Of a stretch of 34,213 nt of DNA, positions 7,401 through 15,752 are shown in pieces. Position 1 is the first letter of the stretch, and each line of letters begins with the position of its first letter. The position numbers were made by a program, and so were the translations under genes. Origin of the DNA: Prolixibacteraceae bacterium (GTDB lineage: Bacteria; Bacteroidota; Bacteroidia; Bacteroidales; Prolixibacteraceae); contig JAHEYS010000065.1 in assembly GCA_023251475.1 (NCBI GenBank), positions 1-34,213 on the forward strand, given 5' to 3'. The notes beneath the pieces are model-generated. The model ran no database searches. It saw only the letters and a program-made list of their open reading frames with translations, and had not been told where the DNA came from.

Positions 7401-7782
7401 CGCTTTCGCTCCATCCATCGCAATTGTGCACTCCAATGGTTATTCCCAGCCGACCGGCTTCCTGCAGCGCCCACTGAAACATCGCGTACCATTGTTCTGT
7501 GTTGAATTTGATCTGTTTTATCGCTGAATCATATCCCGCAGACATCCCCACATTTAAAATCGTGGCCTGGGAGATCCCCTGCTGTTTCATGGATTCAAGG
7601 TCTTTCGAGATCCCTTCCCTGGTTATCCGACCATCCATCCAGTGCCACCAGGTATGACCATGCACTTCGTGCGGGGGATTTTTGAAGTCGCTGACGTTAA
7701 AATCCCCGGATGATGACTGGGCAAAACACCGTAATGAAATAATCATTAAAAATGCAATAGCCTTTAAATTAATATTTTTCAT
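4459..7782 (-). CDS. Secreted glycoside hydrolase family 106 (alpha-L-rhamnosidase type)
   Basis: The chosen start is the ATG at 7782, which gives an exact signal peptide (MKNINLKAIAFLMIISLRCFAQ) and 1107 residues; the in-frame start at 7803 would lie at the putative promoter. Residues 38-75 carry the GH106 opening motif (HTWWHWMDG, ITREGISKDLESMKQQGI), followed by a TIM-barrel region with VHNCDGWSESGGPWI and, further on, the SWERGYQTWT and HGEVIYGDTGPF blocks. The C-terminal 130 residues form a jelly-roll sugar-binding-like domain (GTAIYQIDFDL, FGNLDATAEVRLNNQVLGNIW, NRMIGDL). Family members such as B. thetaiotaomicron BT_0986 remove L-rhamnose from plant pectins; the precise substrate here is not readable. 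It stands alone, without SusC/SusD or a regulator next to it, and is convergent with nothing. Confidence 0.9.
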   Translation of the reverse strand: MKNINLKAIAFLMIISLRCFAQSSSGDFNVSDFKNPPHEVHGHTWWHWMDGRITREGISKDLESMKQQGISQATILNVGMSAGYDSAIKQIKFNTEQWYAMFQWALQEAGRLGITIGVHNCDGWSESGGPWITPELSMKKFVFTKTAVIKNQPEIKLPQPSCETGFYRDVAVIAWKNSPTDQNYAPNEQPNVTINDTINGNSLGDGDPQSMVEVRKNDRIKISYDVETVKSKIAVLHNFKGAFYFPGPKKIRYTLKASGDGITYRKITDFETSKFYTTELIDFPETKAKCFTVEVSEIFNLRPWHHAALAELELLGGKGQPAFNPTVSYLLEKTASARILDPNILNQTNTRIDPLTIIPESSVIDLTGRMGPDGTLNWNVPEGNWSVIRFGYTTTGAENGPATAEGKGLECDKMDTVAVNLHFRNFPQKLIAHAGKFRGNTFKFLMIDSWERGYQTWTRSMPEEFKKRRGYSLISRIPVLCGETIENTEFTEAFLYDFRKTIAELLEQNYYKHFSELCHQNKLQLHGEVIYGDTGPFPPIDVLRTNGYLDMPMYEFWAEQNKQSLVEYKPSGSLITNFPAIASDFYNKPVVGAEAYTGFAHYSESPADLKLFGDQAYCSGINQMILHSYVHQPTDKMPGLTLGQHGSHFNRNNPSWNFAKGWIDYQSRIQYMLQKGKTSADVLYYLGDQLPQFLENKTIRELSKEYRAVPCNFDVLKKLAVNKGNLVFSKEQVYPVLVLPDQDAMEYSSLQVIEKLIGNGAVVIGNMPHRMLSLTGVKEDQEKFRKLAAKVWNGYIEAGNVRNRYGKGQVIWGKPIAEVLSELRRIPDFTTNLPDSLNLMYIHKITGHTDLFFVVNQKDAVLKRECLFRVSGKIPEIWNPLTGEISKCTLYTVADEQVHIPVTFQPKESLFFIFRKGKMEPANSFPNNMGEKRTTGIKSPEDTEIKDFKGKIIFHPINSEKTDSITITEFRSFTGYSNPDIKYFAGTAIYQIDFDLGPGYLSNCESVFLKFGNLDATAEVRLNNQVLGNIWMPNTMLSANKLLKEKNHLEISMATTCRNRMIGDLTEFGTLKNCFTSAPVSSFLNKESPLKPSGIIGPLQLITYPAD

Positions 7783-7800
7783 ATTGAAAACTTCATAACT

Positions 7801-7808
7801 CAAAAATA
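7801..7808 (-). promoter_or_regulatory. Putative -7 box of the GH106 gene
   Basis: TATTTTTG on the minus strand fits TAnnTTTG and would start transcription around 7795, giving a very short leader before the ATG at 7782. It argues against the upstream in-frame ATG at 7803. Confidence 0.35.
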
Positions 7809-7909
7809 ATCAGAATTGCCTTAAAAGCTGTATTTTTATACAAACATTAAGCTCAGTCATACGAAATAACCCTGACAGGAATTTCGCCTACGGAAATGAG
7901 TATTTAGTC

Positions 7910-7926
7910 ATCCCGCTTTTCGGGAT
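7910..7926. repeat. Small hairpin ahead of the CoA-binding gene
   Basis: ATCCCG-CTTTT-CGGGAT is a perfect 6-bp stem. A second short pair, ATTTC/GGAAAT, lies just upstream at about 7881-7897. There is no T-run, so the role is open. Confidence 0.3.
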
Positions 7927-7960
7927 TCTATTTGGCCGCTAAAAAACAAATTATATACAA

Positions 7961-8401
7961 ATGAATCCACAGATTGAAAGTTTTATAAGTTCAAAAAGAA
8001 TTGCTGTTGTTGGTTTTTCCCGTACGGGGAAGAAATTTGGTAATATGGCTGGTAAGGAGTTAATGGCAAGAGGATATGAAATTTTTCCCGTTCATCCGGA
8101 TGTCTTGGAAATTAATGGATTAACCTGCTATCCAAATCTGAAAAGTCTGAACGGGATGGTCGATTCCCTGTTGATCTCAATTCCGCCTGCAAATGTCCCT
8201 CCGGTATTGGAGGAGGCAGCTCAAACCGGATTGACGCATATATGGCTGCAACAGGGATCATGGTCAAAAGAGGTACAACAGACAGCCGACCGTCTTGGGT
8301 TACCGGTTGTCAGCAAAAAGTGTATCCTGATGTATGCCCCGCCGGTTACTTCAGTCCATAAGTTTCACCGGACCATCAAATCAATTTTCGGGGGATTGTA
8401 A
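7961..8401 (+). CDS. CoA-binding domain protein (YccU-like)
   Basis: The 146-residue product is a single Rossmann-type CoA_binding_2 domain: IAVVGFSRTGKKFGNMAGKE is the nucleotide-binding loop, YEIFPVHPDVLEINGLTCYPNL follows, then DSLLISIPP and THIWLQQGSWS. These blocks match the small cytosolic YccU family in order and length (about 140 residues). Members bind CoA derivatives; no enzymatic role is established. The ATG at 7961 gives the usual N-terminus. It precedes the lhgO-like gene by about 120 bases but a separate promoter box lies between them, so co-transcription is uncertain. Confidence 0.85.
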   Translation: MNPQIESFISSKRIAVVGFSRTGKKFGNMAGKELMARGYEIFPVHPDVLEINGLTCYPNLKSLNGMVDSLLISIPPANVPPVLEEAAQTGLTHIWLQQGSWSKEVQQTADRLGLPVVSKKCILMYAPPVTSVHKFHRTIKSIFGGL

Positions 8402-8437
8402 AACAGGATAAATTTCCCATCGTCTCCTAAAAGGTAT

Positions 8438-8445
8438 TAATTTTG
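8438..8445 (+). promoter_or_regulatory. Putative -7 box ahead of lhgO
   Basis: TAATTTTG fits TAnnTTTG; predicted leader of about 70 bases. No clear -33 element. Confidence 0.3.
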
Positions 8446-8519
8446 GATGTTTAAAATGGAGGCCGTTTCGACTTCACCAGCGGACTCAATTTTAATTTCA
8501 TTCAAATTAGAGAGACGTT

Positions 8520-9716
8520 ATGTATTTTGATTATCTGATTATTGGCGGGGGAATTGTTGGTTTATCAATTGCAAGAGAGTTGATAAACAGATACCCCGAA
8601 TCAAAAATTGCAGTTCTGGAAAAAGAGGCTGATGTAGCCTTCCATGGAAGCGGCCGTAACAGCGGGGTATTGCATGCCGGTTTTTACTATTCGGCCGACA
8701 CACTAAAGGCGAAATTCACCAGGGATGGTAACCGGCAGTTAAGGGAATATTGCTATGCCAATAACCTGAAGATTAATGAGTGTAAGAAAGTGGTCGTCGC
8801 AAAGGACGAAAGTGAACTACCCGCTCTTTTTGAATTGGAAAAAAGGGCAAACCTCAATGGGGTGGAGGTTAAAATTATTGATGAAAAAGAGTTGTTTGAA
8901 ATTGATCCCAACGTAAAAACGTTTGAACATGCCTTGTATTCACCCACTACAGCCACAGTAGACCCATCCGAGATAACCCATGCCATTAAAAACGAACTCA
9001 GGTCAAAAGGGATACAACTTTTTTTTGGGGAAGGCTATAAATCGAGACTTGAAGGAAACTGGATCAAAACCACCTTAGGCAATACTTTTTTTGCAACGAA
9101 AATCATCAATGCAGCGGGATTGTATGCGGATAAAGTTGCAGGTGACTTCGGCTATTCCAAAAAATATACCATTATTCCGTTCAAGGGTGTGTATTTAAAA
9201 TACCATGGGAACAAGATCCCGGTTACAACAAATGTGTATCCGGTCCCCAACTTAAAAAATCCATGGCTGGGGGTACATTTTACAGTGACAGTTGACGGAG
9301 CAGTAAAAATCGGACCAACCTCAATGCCTGCATTCTGGCGGGAAAATTATCATGGTTTCGAACGGTTCAGCCCTGTCGAAATGGCAGGAATTTTATCGTG
9401 GGAGGCATCATTGTTCCTGACAAACTCTTTTGGTTTCAGGAACATTGCCCTGGAGGAGATAAAAAAATATAACCGTTCTTATTTTGCCCGACTGGCTCAG
9501 GATCTTGTCCGTGAAATCGATGTCAATGGGTTTACGGAATGGGGGAAGCCGGGTATCCGCGCACAGTTGCTTAACAAACAAACCAGGGAATTAATTATGG
9601 ATTTTGTGGTGGAAGGTGATAATGACTCAATCCATGTCTTGAATGCCGTTTCTCCTGCGTTTACCTGTTGCTTCCCTTTTGCAGCATGGGTTGCGGACAA
9701 TTATATTTTAAAGTGA
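8520..9716 (+). CDS. lhgO: L-2-hydroxyglutarate oxidase/dehydrogenase (LhgO), FAD-dependent
   Basis: The 398-residue protein begins with a dinucleotide-binding fold, GGGIVGLSIARELI at residues 9-22, and the DAO-family sequence EKEADVAFHGSGRNSGVLHAG typical of LhgO. Later blocks KIINAAGLYADKVA, FKGVYLKY, VYPVPNLKNPWLGVHFT and IGPTSMPAFW are characteristic of the family. The enzyme oxidises L-2-hydroxyglutarate to 2-oxoglutarate and usually passes electrons to the quinone pool, so it is a peripheral membrane flavoprotein. Length is normal. There are no transmembrane segments. It stands as a single gene between the CoA-binding gene and kup. The role in metabolite repair is inferred from the family. 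Confidence 0.92.
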   Translation: MYFDYLIIGGGIVGLSIARELINRYPESKIAVLEKEADVAFHGSGRNSGVLHAGFYYSADTLKAKFTRDGNRQLREYCYANNLKINECKKVVVAKDESELPALFELEKRANLNGVEVKIIDEKELFEIDPNVKTFEHALYSPTTATVDPSEITHAIKNELRSKGIQLFFGEGYKSRLEGNWIKTTLGNTFFATKIINAAGLYADKVAGDFGYSKKYTIIPFKGVYLKYHGNKIPVTTNVYPVPNLKNPWLGVHFTVTVDGAVKIGPTSMPAFWRENYHGFERFSPVEMAGILSWEASLFLTNSFGFRNIALEEIKKYNRSYFARLAQDLVREIDVNGFTEWGKPGIRAQLLNKQTRELIMDFVVEGDNDSIHVLNAVSPAFTCCFPFAAWVADNYILK

Positions 9717-10039
9717 ACTGGCCGATGCAACCTGATAAGAAAATGATGTAAGGAGAATAACTCCCGTATTTTTTTTGACGACGTTAAAATTACGGAGATG
9801 ACCAAGTCGTACACCTATTCTGGACGACTTTGTAATCCTTGTCTAAGTCAGGCGGATAAGTTTAAAGCATCGGATAAAACTGTGCTGAACAGGAGCTCAG
9901 CCAGCGATCTTTGATGAACATTTGAAGAATGGATTCCTATATAAAATAGTTAAAGCCTGTAAAATGTTTAAATTTGCACCCCGAAATAGAGTGATGAAGA
10001 CTGAGAAATTCATAAGCATCATTCAAATATTCAGTTAAT
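9717..10039. other. Intergenic stretch between lhgO and kup
   Basis: No gene is convincing here; the long minus-strand frame that crosses it is a shadow of kup. It holds an inverted repeat, AAGTCGT (9804-9810) with ACGACTT (9824-9830) around a 13-base loop, an eight-T run near 9770, and the promoter box at 9969-9976. I do not recognise a riboswitch. Confidence 0.5.
9969..9976 (+). promoter_or_regulatory. Putative -7 box of kup
   Basis: TAAATTTG followed by GC fits TAnnTTTG; predicted leader of about 58 bases before the ATG at 10040. No convincing -33 motif. Confidence 0.4.
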
Positions 10040-11986
10040 ATGTCTGAAACGAAACACAAATTTGAACTGAGCAGGGTCACTTTTGCCGGATTATTGATAA
10101 CCATTGGCATTGTATTTGGCGACATAGGTACCAGTCCGCTGTATGTGGTCAAGGCAATTATTTCAGGGGCCGAACATTTTGATAAGTTGTTGGTATATGG
10201 TTCCTTATCGTGTATTTTCTGGACGCTCACCCTGCAGACAACGCTTAAATATGTGATTATTACCTTAAGGGCCGATAACCATGGCGAGGGTGGAATTTTT
10301 GCCTTGTATGCACTGATGAAAAAGAAATCGGTATGGGCAGCGGTCCTGACGATGGTAGGGGGAAGTGCACTGCTCGCAGATGGTGTGATTACGCCATCCA
10401 TTACAGTAACCTCATCAATCGAGGGTTTAAAACTGATCAATCCCGGAATTCCTGTAATACCAGTGGTCCTTTTTATCATTTCAGGTTTATTTTTCCTGCA
10501 GCAGTTTGGAACGAAATTCATTGGGAAATCATTTGGCGGCATAATGGTGATCTGGTTTGGAATGCTTGCGCTGCTTGGATCGATCCAGCTTGCCAGGCAT
10601 ACTGAAATTTTGAATGCTTTGAATCCTGTATATGCTTACGATTTTCTGGCCTACTATCCCAAAGGCTTTATCCTTCTTGGGGCTGTTTTTCTTTGTACTA
10701 CCGGGGCCGAGGCGTTGTACTCTGATCTGGGCCATTGCGGAATTAAGAACATCCGCGTATCATGGATATTCGTAAAAACTGCCCTACTGCTTAACTATTT
10801 TGGTCAGGGGGCGTGGTTGATCAATCATCCTGAACCAGTGGCTGACCTCAACCCGTTTTATGCAATTATGCCGTCATGGTTCCTTTTCCCCGGAATTCTG
10901 ATCTCTACCGCTGCAGCAGTTATTGCCAGCCAGGCTTTGATTACCGGGTCATATACCCTGATCAGCGAAGCCGTTTCACTGAATTTCTGGCCTAAAACTA
11001 AAGTGTTACATCCTACAACGATTAAAGGTCAGGTATATATCCCCTTTGTTAACTGGTTTTTATGGGTAATGGTATGTTTTGTGGTACTGTTTTTTCAGGA
11101 ATCTTCAAATATGGAGGCGGCTTATGGTTTATCCATTACCCTTACCATGATCATGACCTCGATGCTTCTGATTCGCTATCTTTATCAAAAAAGAGTCCAC
11201 CTCACACTCCTTGCTTTGCTTGTATTTTTGTTTGGCTCCATCGAAACATCATTCCTGGTTGCCAACCTGCATAAATTTCCGAATGGAGGGTGGTTTTCGA
11301 TTGCATTGGCCTGTCTTTTTTTGCTGGTTATGATGGGTTGGTTCTTCGGTCGCAGAATTAAAAACCGCCATATCAGCTTTTCAAATCTGAATAAATACAT
11401 CCATTTATTCGAGGATTTGAGCCACGACAAAACCATTCCCCGGATTGCAACCAACCTTGTTTATATTATCAAGGCAAATAAAGTGAACATGATTGAGTCC
11501 AAAATTATGTTCTCTATTTTTAATAAACAACCCAAACGTGCACAGACTTACTGGTTGCTTCATGTCGATATTGTCGATGAACCGGATACCTTCGCCTATA
11601 AAGTAACACAGATTATCCCCGGGATCCTGATACGAATTGACTTCCACCTTGGTTTTAAGATAGAGCCTCGTATCAATCTGTATTTCAAAGAGGTTCTGAA
11701 AGAGTTGGTGGCAAATGGAGAGATAAAACTGACCAGTTCCTATGAATCGCTTAAAAAACACCATTTCCAGGCTGATTTCCTGTTCGTAAACCTTGATCGT
11801 ATTATGACCCAGGATTATAAGCTATCCCCTTGGGAAACAATTATTATGGGACTTCACGGATTTACACGGATATTAAGCATAACCGATGTTAAAGCCCTTG
11901 GATTGGATGCCAGTTGTGTAATTGAGGAGAAAGTTCCGATCTCCATAGAACGGCCGCTCAACAGGAAAATAAGAAGATTAGGATAG
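10040..11986 (+). CDS. kup: KUP-family potassium uptake transporter
   Basis: The 648-residue protein has the hallmark GDIGTSPLYVVKA at about residues 28-40, followed by about 12 hydrophobic segments through residue 430 (for example AVLTMVGGSALLADGVITPSI, interrupted here by the family charge pattern) and a cytoplasmic C-terminal domain of about 210 residues that ends VPISIERPLNRKIRRLG. KUP proteins import K+ with protons in the inner membrane. Length fits the family (620-660). The gene is single, with its own likely promoter and a weak terminator downstream. Regulation cannot be read; no known riboswitch is recognisable. Confidence 0.95.
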   Translation: MSETKHKFELSRVTFAGLLITIGIVFGDIGTSPLYVVKAIISGAEHFDKLLVYGSLSCIFWTLTLQTTLKYVIITLRADNHGEGGIFALYALMKKKSVWAAVLTMVGGSALLADGVITPSITVTSSIEGLKLINPGIPVIPVVLFIISGLFFLQQFGTKFIGKSFGGIMVIWFGMLALLGSIQLARHTEILNALNPVYAYDFLAYYPKGFILLGAVFLCTTGAEALYSDLGHCGIKNIRVSWIFVKTALLLNYFGQGAWLINHPEPVADLNPFYAIMPSWFLFPGILISTAAAVIASQALITGSYTLISEAVSLNFWPKTKVLHPTTIKGQVYIPFVNWFLWVMVCFVVLFFQESSNMEAAYGLSITLTMIMTSMLLIRYLYQKRVHLTLLALLVFLFGSIETSFLVANLHKFPNGGWFSIALACLFLLVMMGWFFGRRIKNRHISFSNLNKYIHLFEDLSHDKTIPRIATNLVYIIKANKVNMIESKIMFSIFNKQPKRAQTYWLLHVDIVDEPDTFAYKVTQIIPGILIRIDFHLGFKIEPRINLYFKEVLKELVANGEIKLTSSYESLKKHHFQADFLFVNLDRIMTQDYKLSPWETIIMGLHGFTRILSITDVKALGLDASCVIEEKVPISIERPLNRKIRRLG

Positions 11987-12013
11987 GATACTTGGTGTGG
12001 AATAGGAATTGGT

Positions 12014-12050
12014 AGAATCAGCCGGGGTACAAATCAGTTGATTCTGTTTT
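12014..12050 (+). terminator. Probable weak terminator after kup
   Basis: AGAATCAGC (12014-12022) pairs with GTTGATTCT (12037-12045), 9 pairs with one G:U, loop of 14 bases, followed by GTTTTGT. The short T-run makes it a weak candidate. Confidence 0.4.
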
Positions 12051-12215
12051 GTATATCATGGAGGGAAAATGGAGCGAATTTGTTTTTCATCTGAATATTT
12101 ATTATTTTTATTCATTGTTGTCCGGGGAAATGGCAAATCTGCACGAATAGATTATTCACTAAACTGCGTTTCGCACTGAATGACAATTATTTTGTAATGA
12201 ACTAATTATCTACAG

Positions 12216-12851
12216 ATGAAAGCGATGAACTCTTTTTTATTGGCGATTCTTGCATTGGGAGCATTCTCCTGCGCACCTGTATTTTCAACCCTTCAAAGTG
12301 CAAAACTTGTCGGAAAGGGAAATTTTGAAGCCACTCCGCATTTTACAACTACCTCTTCTAAGGAGGAGGGGGAGAGTGACCATATTCAAAACCATTTTGG
12401 TTTTCAGGTTGGATACGGGCTTTCAAAAGGTGTTGATTTAATTGCACGCTACGAAAATATTGTGATCTCCAATGAGGGGGGTAACGCGAATGTATTTGGC
12501 ATCGGACCGAAAATAAATCTGGTTAGGGACATGGTGGCTGCCTATATCCCGGTAGGTTTTGCATTTGGACAGGATATTGGTGGAATAGAACAGCTCGAAG
12601 TGCAGCCAACCTTGCTTTTTACGTTTCCTGTCGGGCCATATGTTGAAATAAACCCTTCGGCCAAAGGAATTATCGGTGAAGACTTTTATTATGCGCTCAA
12701 TTTTGGAGTAGGTCTAAGTACAGATTTTAAAAAATACGTTATCAGACCTGAGTATGGGCTATGTTTCAACCCGGGAGAAAGCGGGCATTTCAGTCAATTC
12801 AGTATCGGTACTACATTTTATTTCGCAAATCTCTTTACAAAAAAGAGATAA
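12216..12851 (+). CDS. Putative outer-membrane lipoprotein with beta-barrel-like strands
   Basis: The N-terminus MKAMNSFLLAILALGAFSC is a lipoprotein-type signal with cysteine 19 as the likely lipidated residue, though the lipobox AFSC is not ideal. The remaining 190 residues alternate strands and turns (FGFQVGYGLSKGVDLIARYENI, VFGIGPKINLV, YIPVGFAFGQDIGG, YALNFGVGLSTDF) and end with an aromatic-rich strand, FSIGTTFYF, like small outer-membrane beta-barrel proteins. I do not recognise a named family. No partner gene is adjacent: kup is upstream and hflX downstream, both on the same strand but well separated. An envelope location is inferred from the signal and strand pattern only. Confidence 0.75.
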   Translation: MKAMNSFLLAILALGAFSCAPVFSTLQSAKLVGKGNFEATPHFTTTSSKEEGESDHIQNHFGFQVGYGLSKGVDLIARYENIVISNEGGNANVFGIGPKINLVRDMVAAYIPVGFAFGQDIGGIEQLEVQPTLLFTFPVGPYVEINPSAKGIIGEDFYYALNFGVGLSTDFKKYVIRPEYGLCFNPGESGHFSQFSIGTTFYFANLFTKKR

Positions 12852-13010
12852 ATAATCATTAAACATTTAATATACTGATTGATAAAGAGGGATAAGAAGG
12901 TTTTTGTTTTAACAGATCCTTCCATTTATTTATGTGCCCCCGATTTAGTCAAGCGCTGATTTGCTTTTTAAGGGACTGCTGAGGTGACAATATTTTTATT
13001 TAAATTGTAC

Positions 13011-13018
13011 TACTTTTG
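13011..13018 (+). promoter_or_regulatory. Putative -7 box immediately ahead of hflX
   Basis: TACTTTTG fits TAnnTTTG and ends only 4 bases before the ATG at 13023. If used, the mRNA would begin at or next to the start codon, that is leaderless. It also rules against the in-frame ATG at 12984. Confidence 0.35.
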
Positions 13019-13022
13019 CAGC

Positions 13023-14234
13023 ATGGCAAAATTACATGACACATCTGTTCAGAAGGAAAAAGTAGTAATCGTCGGATTAATTACCGGCAGGCAGGATGAG
13101 AAGCAGGCAAATGAATACCTTGATGAACTGGAATTTCTGGTGGATACTTCCGGGGCAGAAGTATGGGAACGGTTCAGCCAGCGGTTGGAAAATCCCAATA
13201 CGGCTACTTTTGTAGGGACGGGTAAACTTAAAGAGATTGGGGATTTTGTCCGCGTTCATGACATTGATGCAGTAATTTTTGATGACGAGCTCACGCCAAC
13301 ACAAATCCGAAATATAGAACCGGCGCTGGAATGTAAGATCCTCGACCGGACAAATCTTATCCTCGATATTTTTGCCAAACGGGCACAGACTGCCCATTCC
13401 AAGACCCAGGTAGAATTAGCGCAATGTAAATATATGCTTCCGCGGTTAACCAGATTATGGACCCACCTTGAACGGCAACAGGGGGGAATTGGCACCCGCG
13501 GACCTGGAGAATCGCAGATCGAAACTGACAAGCGGATTATCCTCGACAGAATCTCATTTCTAAAGGTGCAGCTTGAAAAAATCGATAGCCAGATGATGGT
13601 TCAGCGGCGCAACCGCGGAAAAATGGTTCGTGTCGCATTGGTGGGATATACCAATGTTGGTAAATCAACGATATTAAATCTTATCAGCAAGTCGGATGTG
13701 TTTGCAGAGAACAAGTTATTTGCAACCCTTGATACGACGGTCAGAAAAGTCGTAATTGGGAATTTGCCTTTCCTGCTTACTGATACGGTGGGTTTCATCC
13801 GCAAATTGCCCCATCACCTGGTAGAGTCGTTTAAATCGACACTCGATGAGACACGGGAGGCCGATTTGCTGATCCATGTGGTAGATATTTCACACCCCAG
13901 ATTTGAATCGCAGGTAGAGGTGGTGAATAAAACACTTGCGGAAATCGGGGCGTCAGACAAACCGATGATCTATCTTTTCAATAAAATAGATGCTTTCACC
14001 TACGTCGAAAAGGAGGAGGACGATCTTCTCCCATCTACCAAAGATAACATGAGTCTTGAAGACTGGAAACAATCATGGATGGGGAATCATGGGAATATCT
14101 CGCTCTTTATTTCCGCCAGGGAGAAGACCAATATTGAACTCTTTAAAAGGGCTATCTATGAGCAGGTTAAGGCTATTCATATCCAAAGGTTCCCATTTAA
14201 TGATTTCCTGTATCAGGTATTTGATGAGGAATAA
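13023..14234 (+). CDS. hflX: GTPase HflX
   Basis: With the start at 13023 (MAKLHDTSVQKEK) the product has 403 residues. The N-terminal HflX domain carries FVGTGKLKEI and VIFDDELTPTQIRNIE, followed by the glycine-rich segment GGIGTRGPGESQIETDKR at about 154-171. The GTPase domain shows the P-loop GYTNVGKST at 208-216, DTVGFIRKLPHHLVESFKST at 254-273 and NKID at 320-323. HflX binds the 50S subunit and splits stalled ribosomes, mainly under heat or antibiotic stress. The gene is monocistronic here, convergent with asd, and shares with it a bidirectional terminator at 14391-14420. Confidence 0.95.
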   Translation: MAKLHDTSVQKEKVVIVGLITGRQDEKQANEYLDELEFLVDTSGAEVWERFSQRLENPNTATFVGTGKLKEIGDFVRVHDIDAVIFDDELTPTQIRNIEPALECKILDRTNLILDIFAKRAQTAHSKTQVELAQCKYMLPRLTRLWTHLERQQGGIGTRGPGESQIETDKRIILDRISFLKVQLEKIDSQMMVQRRNRGKMVRVALVGYTNVGKSTILNLISKSDVFAENKLFATLDTTVRKVVIGNLPFLLTDTVGFIRKLPHHLVESFKSTLDETREADLLIHVVDISHPRFESQVEVVNKTLAEIGASDKPMIYLFNKIDAFTYVEKEEDDLLPSTKDNMSLEDWKQSWMGNHGNISLFISAREKTNIELFKRAIYEQVKAIHIQRFPFNDFLYQVFDEE

Positions 14235-14236
14235 TT

Positions 14237-14276
14237 AATCGGTCAATTTGAAAATCGGTCAATTTGAAAATTTGAA
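14237..14276 (+). repeat. 16-bp tandem repeat in the hflX 3' region
   Basis: AATCGGTCAATTTGAA occurs twice back to back (14237-14252, 14253-14268) and its last half AATTTGAA is repeated once more (14269-14276). No function is evident. Confidence 0.7.
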
Positions 14277-14390
14277 AATTCGATAATTTACACTTTATCA
14301 TTATTGTCCCCTTTTAATTTGGCATACCTTCAACTGCATTTTGAATTTTATTTTCAGAAATCCCAGAAGTCATCGTGACTATCGGACAGA

Positions 14391-14420
14391 AAAAAAGCCG
14401 CCGTTTCCGGCAGCTTTTTT
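14391..14420. terminator. Bidirectional terminator between hflX and asd
   Basis: AAAAAAGCCGCCG (14391-14403), loop TTTC, CGGCAGCTTTTTT (14408-14420): a GC stem with one mismatch, flanked by A and T runs that provide a U-tract on both strands. It sits between convergent genes. Confidence 0.88.
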
Positions 14421-14451
14421 GATTGGTAAAATTCAATCTCAGGTAAAGATT

Positions 14452-15462
14452 CTATTTTACAACTCCTTCTTTAACCAGATATTCTGCAATTTGAACAGCA
14501 TTTAAGGCCGCGCCTTTTTTAATCTGATCCGAAACAGTCCAGAATGTCAGCCCATTGGGGTTGGAAATATCTTTACGGATCCTTCCAACAAATACCTCAT
14601 CCCGGCCGGCAAGATGCAACGGCATTGGGTACTCTTTTTTTGCAGGGTTATCAATAACGATGACCCCATCGGCACTCCCGAATGCAACTTTAGCCTGCTC
14701 CAGCGAAATTTCATTTTCAGTCTCCACCCAAATTGCCTCTGAATGCGCCCTGAGAACAGGAACACGCACTGCCGTTGCACTGACCATGATGTCGGAATGC
14801 ATGATTTTCCGGGTTTCGTGAAACATCTTCATCTCCTCTTTGGTGTAGTCATTTTCTGTAAATACATCGATATGGGGGATCAGGTTCTGAACGAGCTGAT
14901 AGGCGAATTTTGCCACAGTAGGCTCTTCACCTGCTGCTACCTGAGCTGTCTGAGCCTCCAATTCATCCATCCCCGAAGCGCCGGCCCCGCTTGCACTCTG
15001 ATAGGTGGCAATGTGGACCCTTTTAATATGGGAAATATTCTCGATCGGTTTTAATGCCACAACCATCTGGATAGTTGTACAATTGGGATTTGCGATAATT
15101 TTGCGGGGCATATTTTTTGCATCTGCCGCATTAACCTCGGGCACTACAAGCGGGATGTCATTCTCCATGCGGAATGCACTGCTGTTATCGATCATTATGG
15201 TTCCGAATTTTGTGATCGTTCCGGCGTACTCTTTCGAGATACCCGCGCCGGCAGAAACCAGGGCAATATCAATTCCGTTAAAATCATCGTTGTGCTGCAA
15301 CTCTTTGACGAGTAGTTTTTTACCTCTGAAAGTGTATTCCCTTCCTGTACTCCGCGCCGAACCAAAGAGGACCAGTTCGTCAAGCGGGAAATTGCGTTCA
15401 TCCAATACGCGCAGAAACTCTTGTCCTACCGCGCCGCTAACACCAACAATTGCTACTTTCAT
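14452..15462 (-). CDS. asd: Aspartate-semialdehyde dehydrogenase
   Basis: The 336-residue protein starts with the NADP-binding [20 protein letters not shown]. The active-site cysteine is C128 in ANPNCTT, and the substrate-binding stretch [15 protein letters not shown] follows, then [15 protein letters not shown]. The enzyme reduces beta-aspartyl phosphate to aspartate semialdehyde, the branch point to lysine/diaminopimelate, threonine and methionine. Length is usual for the family. It is a single gene with a possible promoter box at 15529-15536 and a shared terminator downstream. No leader peptide or lysine riboswitch is recognisable in the 290 bases upstream. Confidence 0.95.
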   Translation of the reverse strand: MKVAIVGVSGAVGQEFLRVLDERNFPLDELVLFGSARSTGREYTFRGKKLLVKELQHNDDFNGIDIALVSAGAGISKEYAGTITKFGTIMIDNSSAFRMENDIPLVVPEVNAADAKNMPRKIIANPNCTTIQMVVALKPIENISHIKRVHIATYQSASGAGASGMDELEAQTAQVAAGEEPTVAKFAYQLVQNLIPHIDVFTENDYTKEEMKMFHETRKIMHSDIMVSATAVRVPVLRAHSEAIWVETENEISLEQAKVAFGSADGVIVIDNPAKKEYPMPLHLAGRDEVFVGRIRKDISNPNGLTFWTVSDQIKKGAALNAVQIAEYLVKEGVVK

Positions 15463-15528
15463 ATCTGTGAGATTTATTAACTAAAACAAAACAAACCAAA
15501 CTAAAATTATTCTTCCGGTTTGTCAGGG

Positions 15529-15536
15529 CAAAAATA
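15529..15536 (-). promoter_or_regulatory. Putative -7 box of asd
   Basis: TATTTTTG on the minus strand fits TAnnTTTG, with a leader of about 60 bases. Confidence 0.3.
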
Positions 15537-15752
15537 TTCATTATTCTTAATAATTCACTAAAAACGGATAAATATATTTACAATTTTATTTTATATCGGG
15601 TATAATTCACCTTATATGAAAGTTGATTGATAATTATGTTTATTAATTTGTCCGGGTCAGGTTCGTTGTCTGCAGGTCCTATTCCGGCTGAAAGTCTACG
15701 GATTGCCTGATTCCCAAATTTTCGGAGTACGATAATACTTCTTCCCTGCAAT

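Noticed and set aside
9717-10039. Riboswitch (for example c-di-AMP type) ahead of kup
   Set aside because: Only one short inverted repeat is visible; I cannot recognise the conserved elements of a known class. A covariance search would decide.
9937-10542. Long minus-strand frame of 201 codons
   Set aside because: It lies mostly antisense to kup, whose protein is fully convincing; the product has no recognisable pattern.
15005-15484. Plus-strand frame of 159 codons
   Set aside because: Antisense shadow of asd; low-complexity, proline- and serine-rich product.
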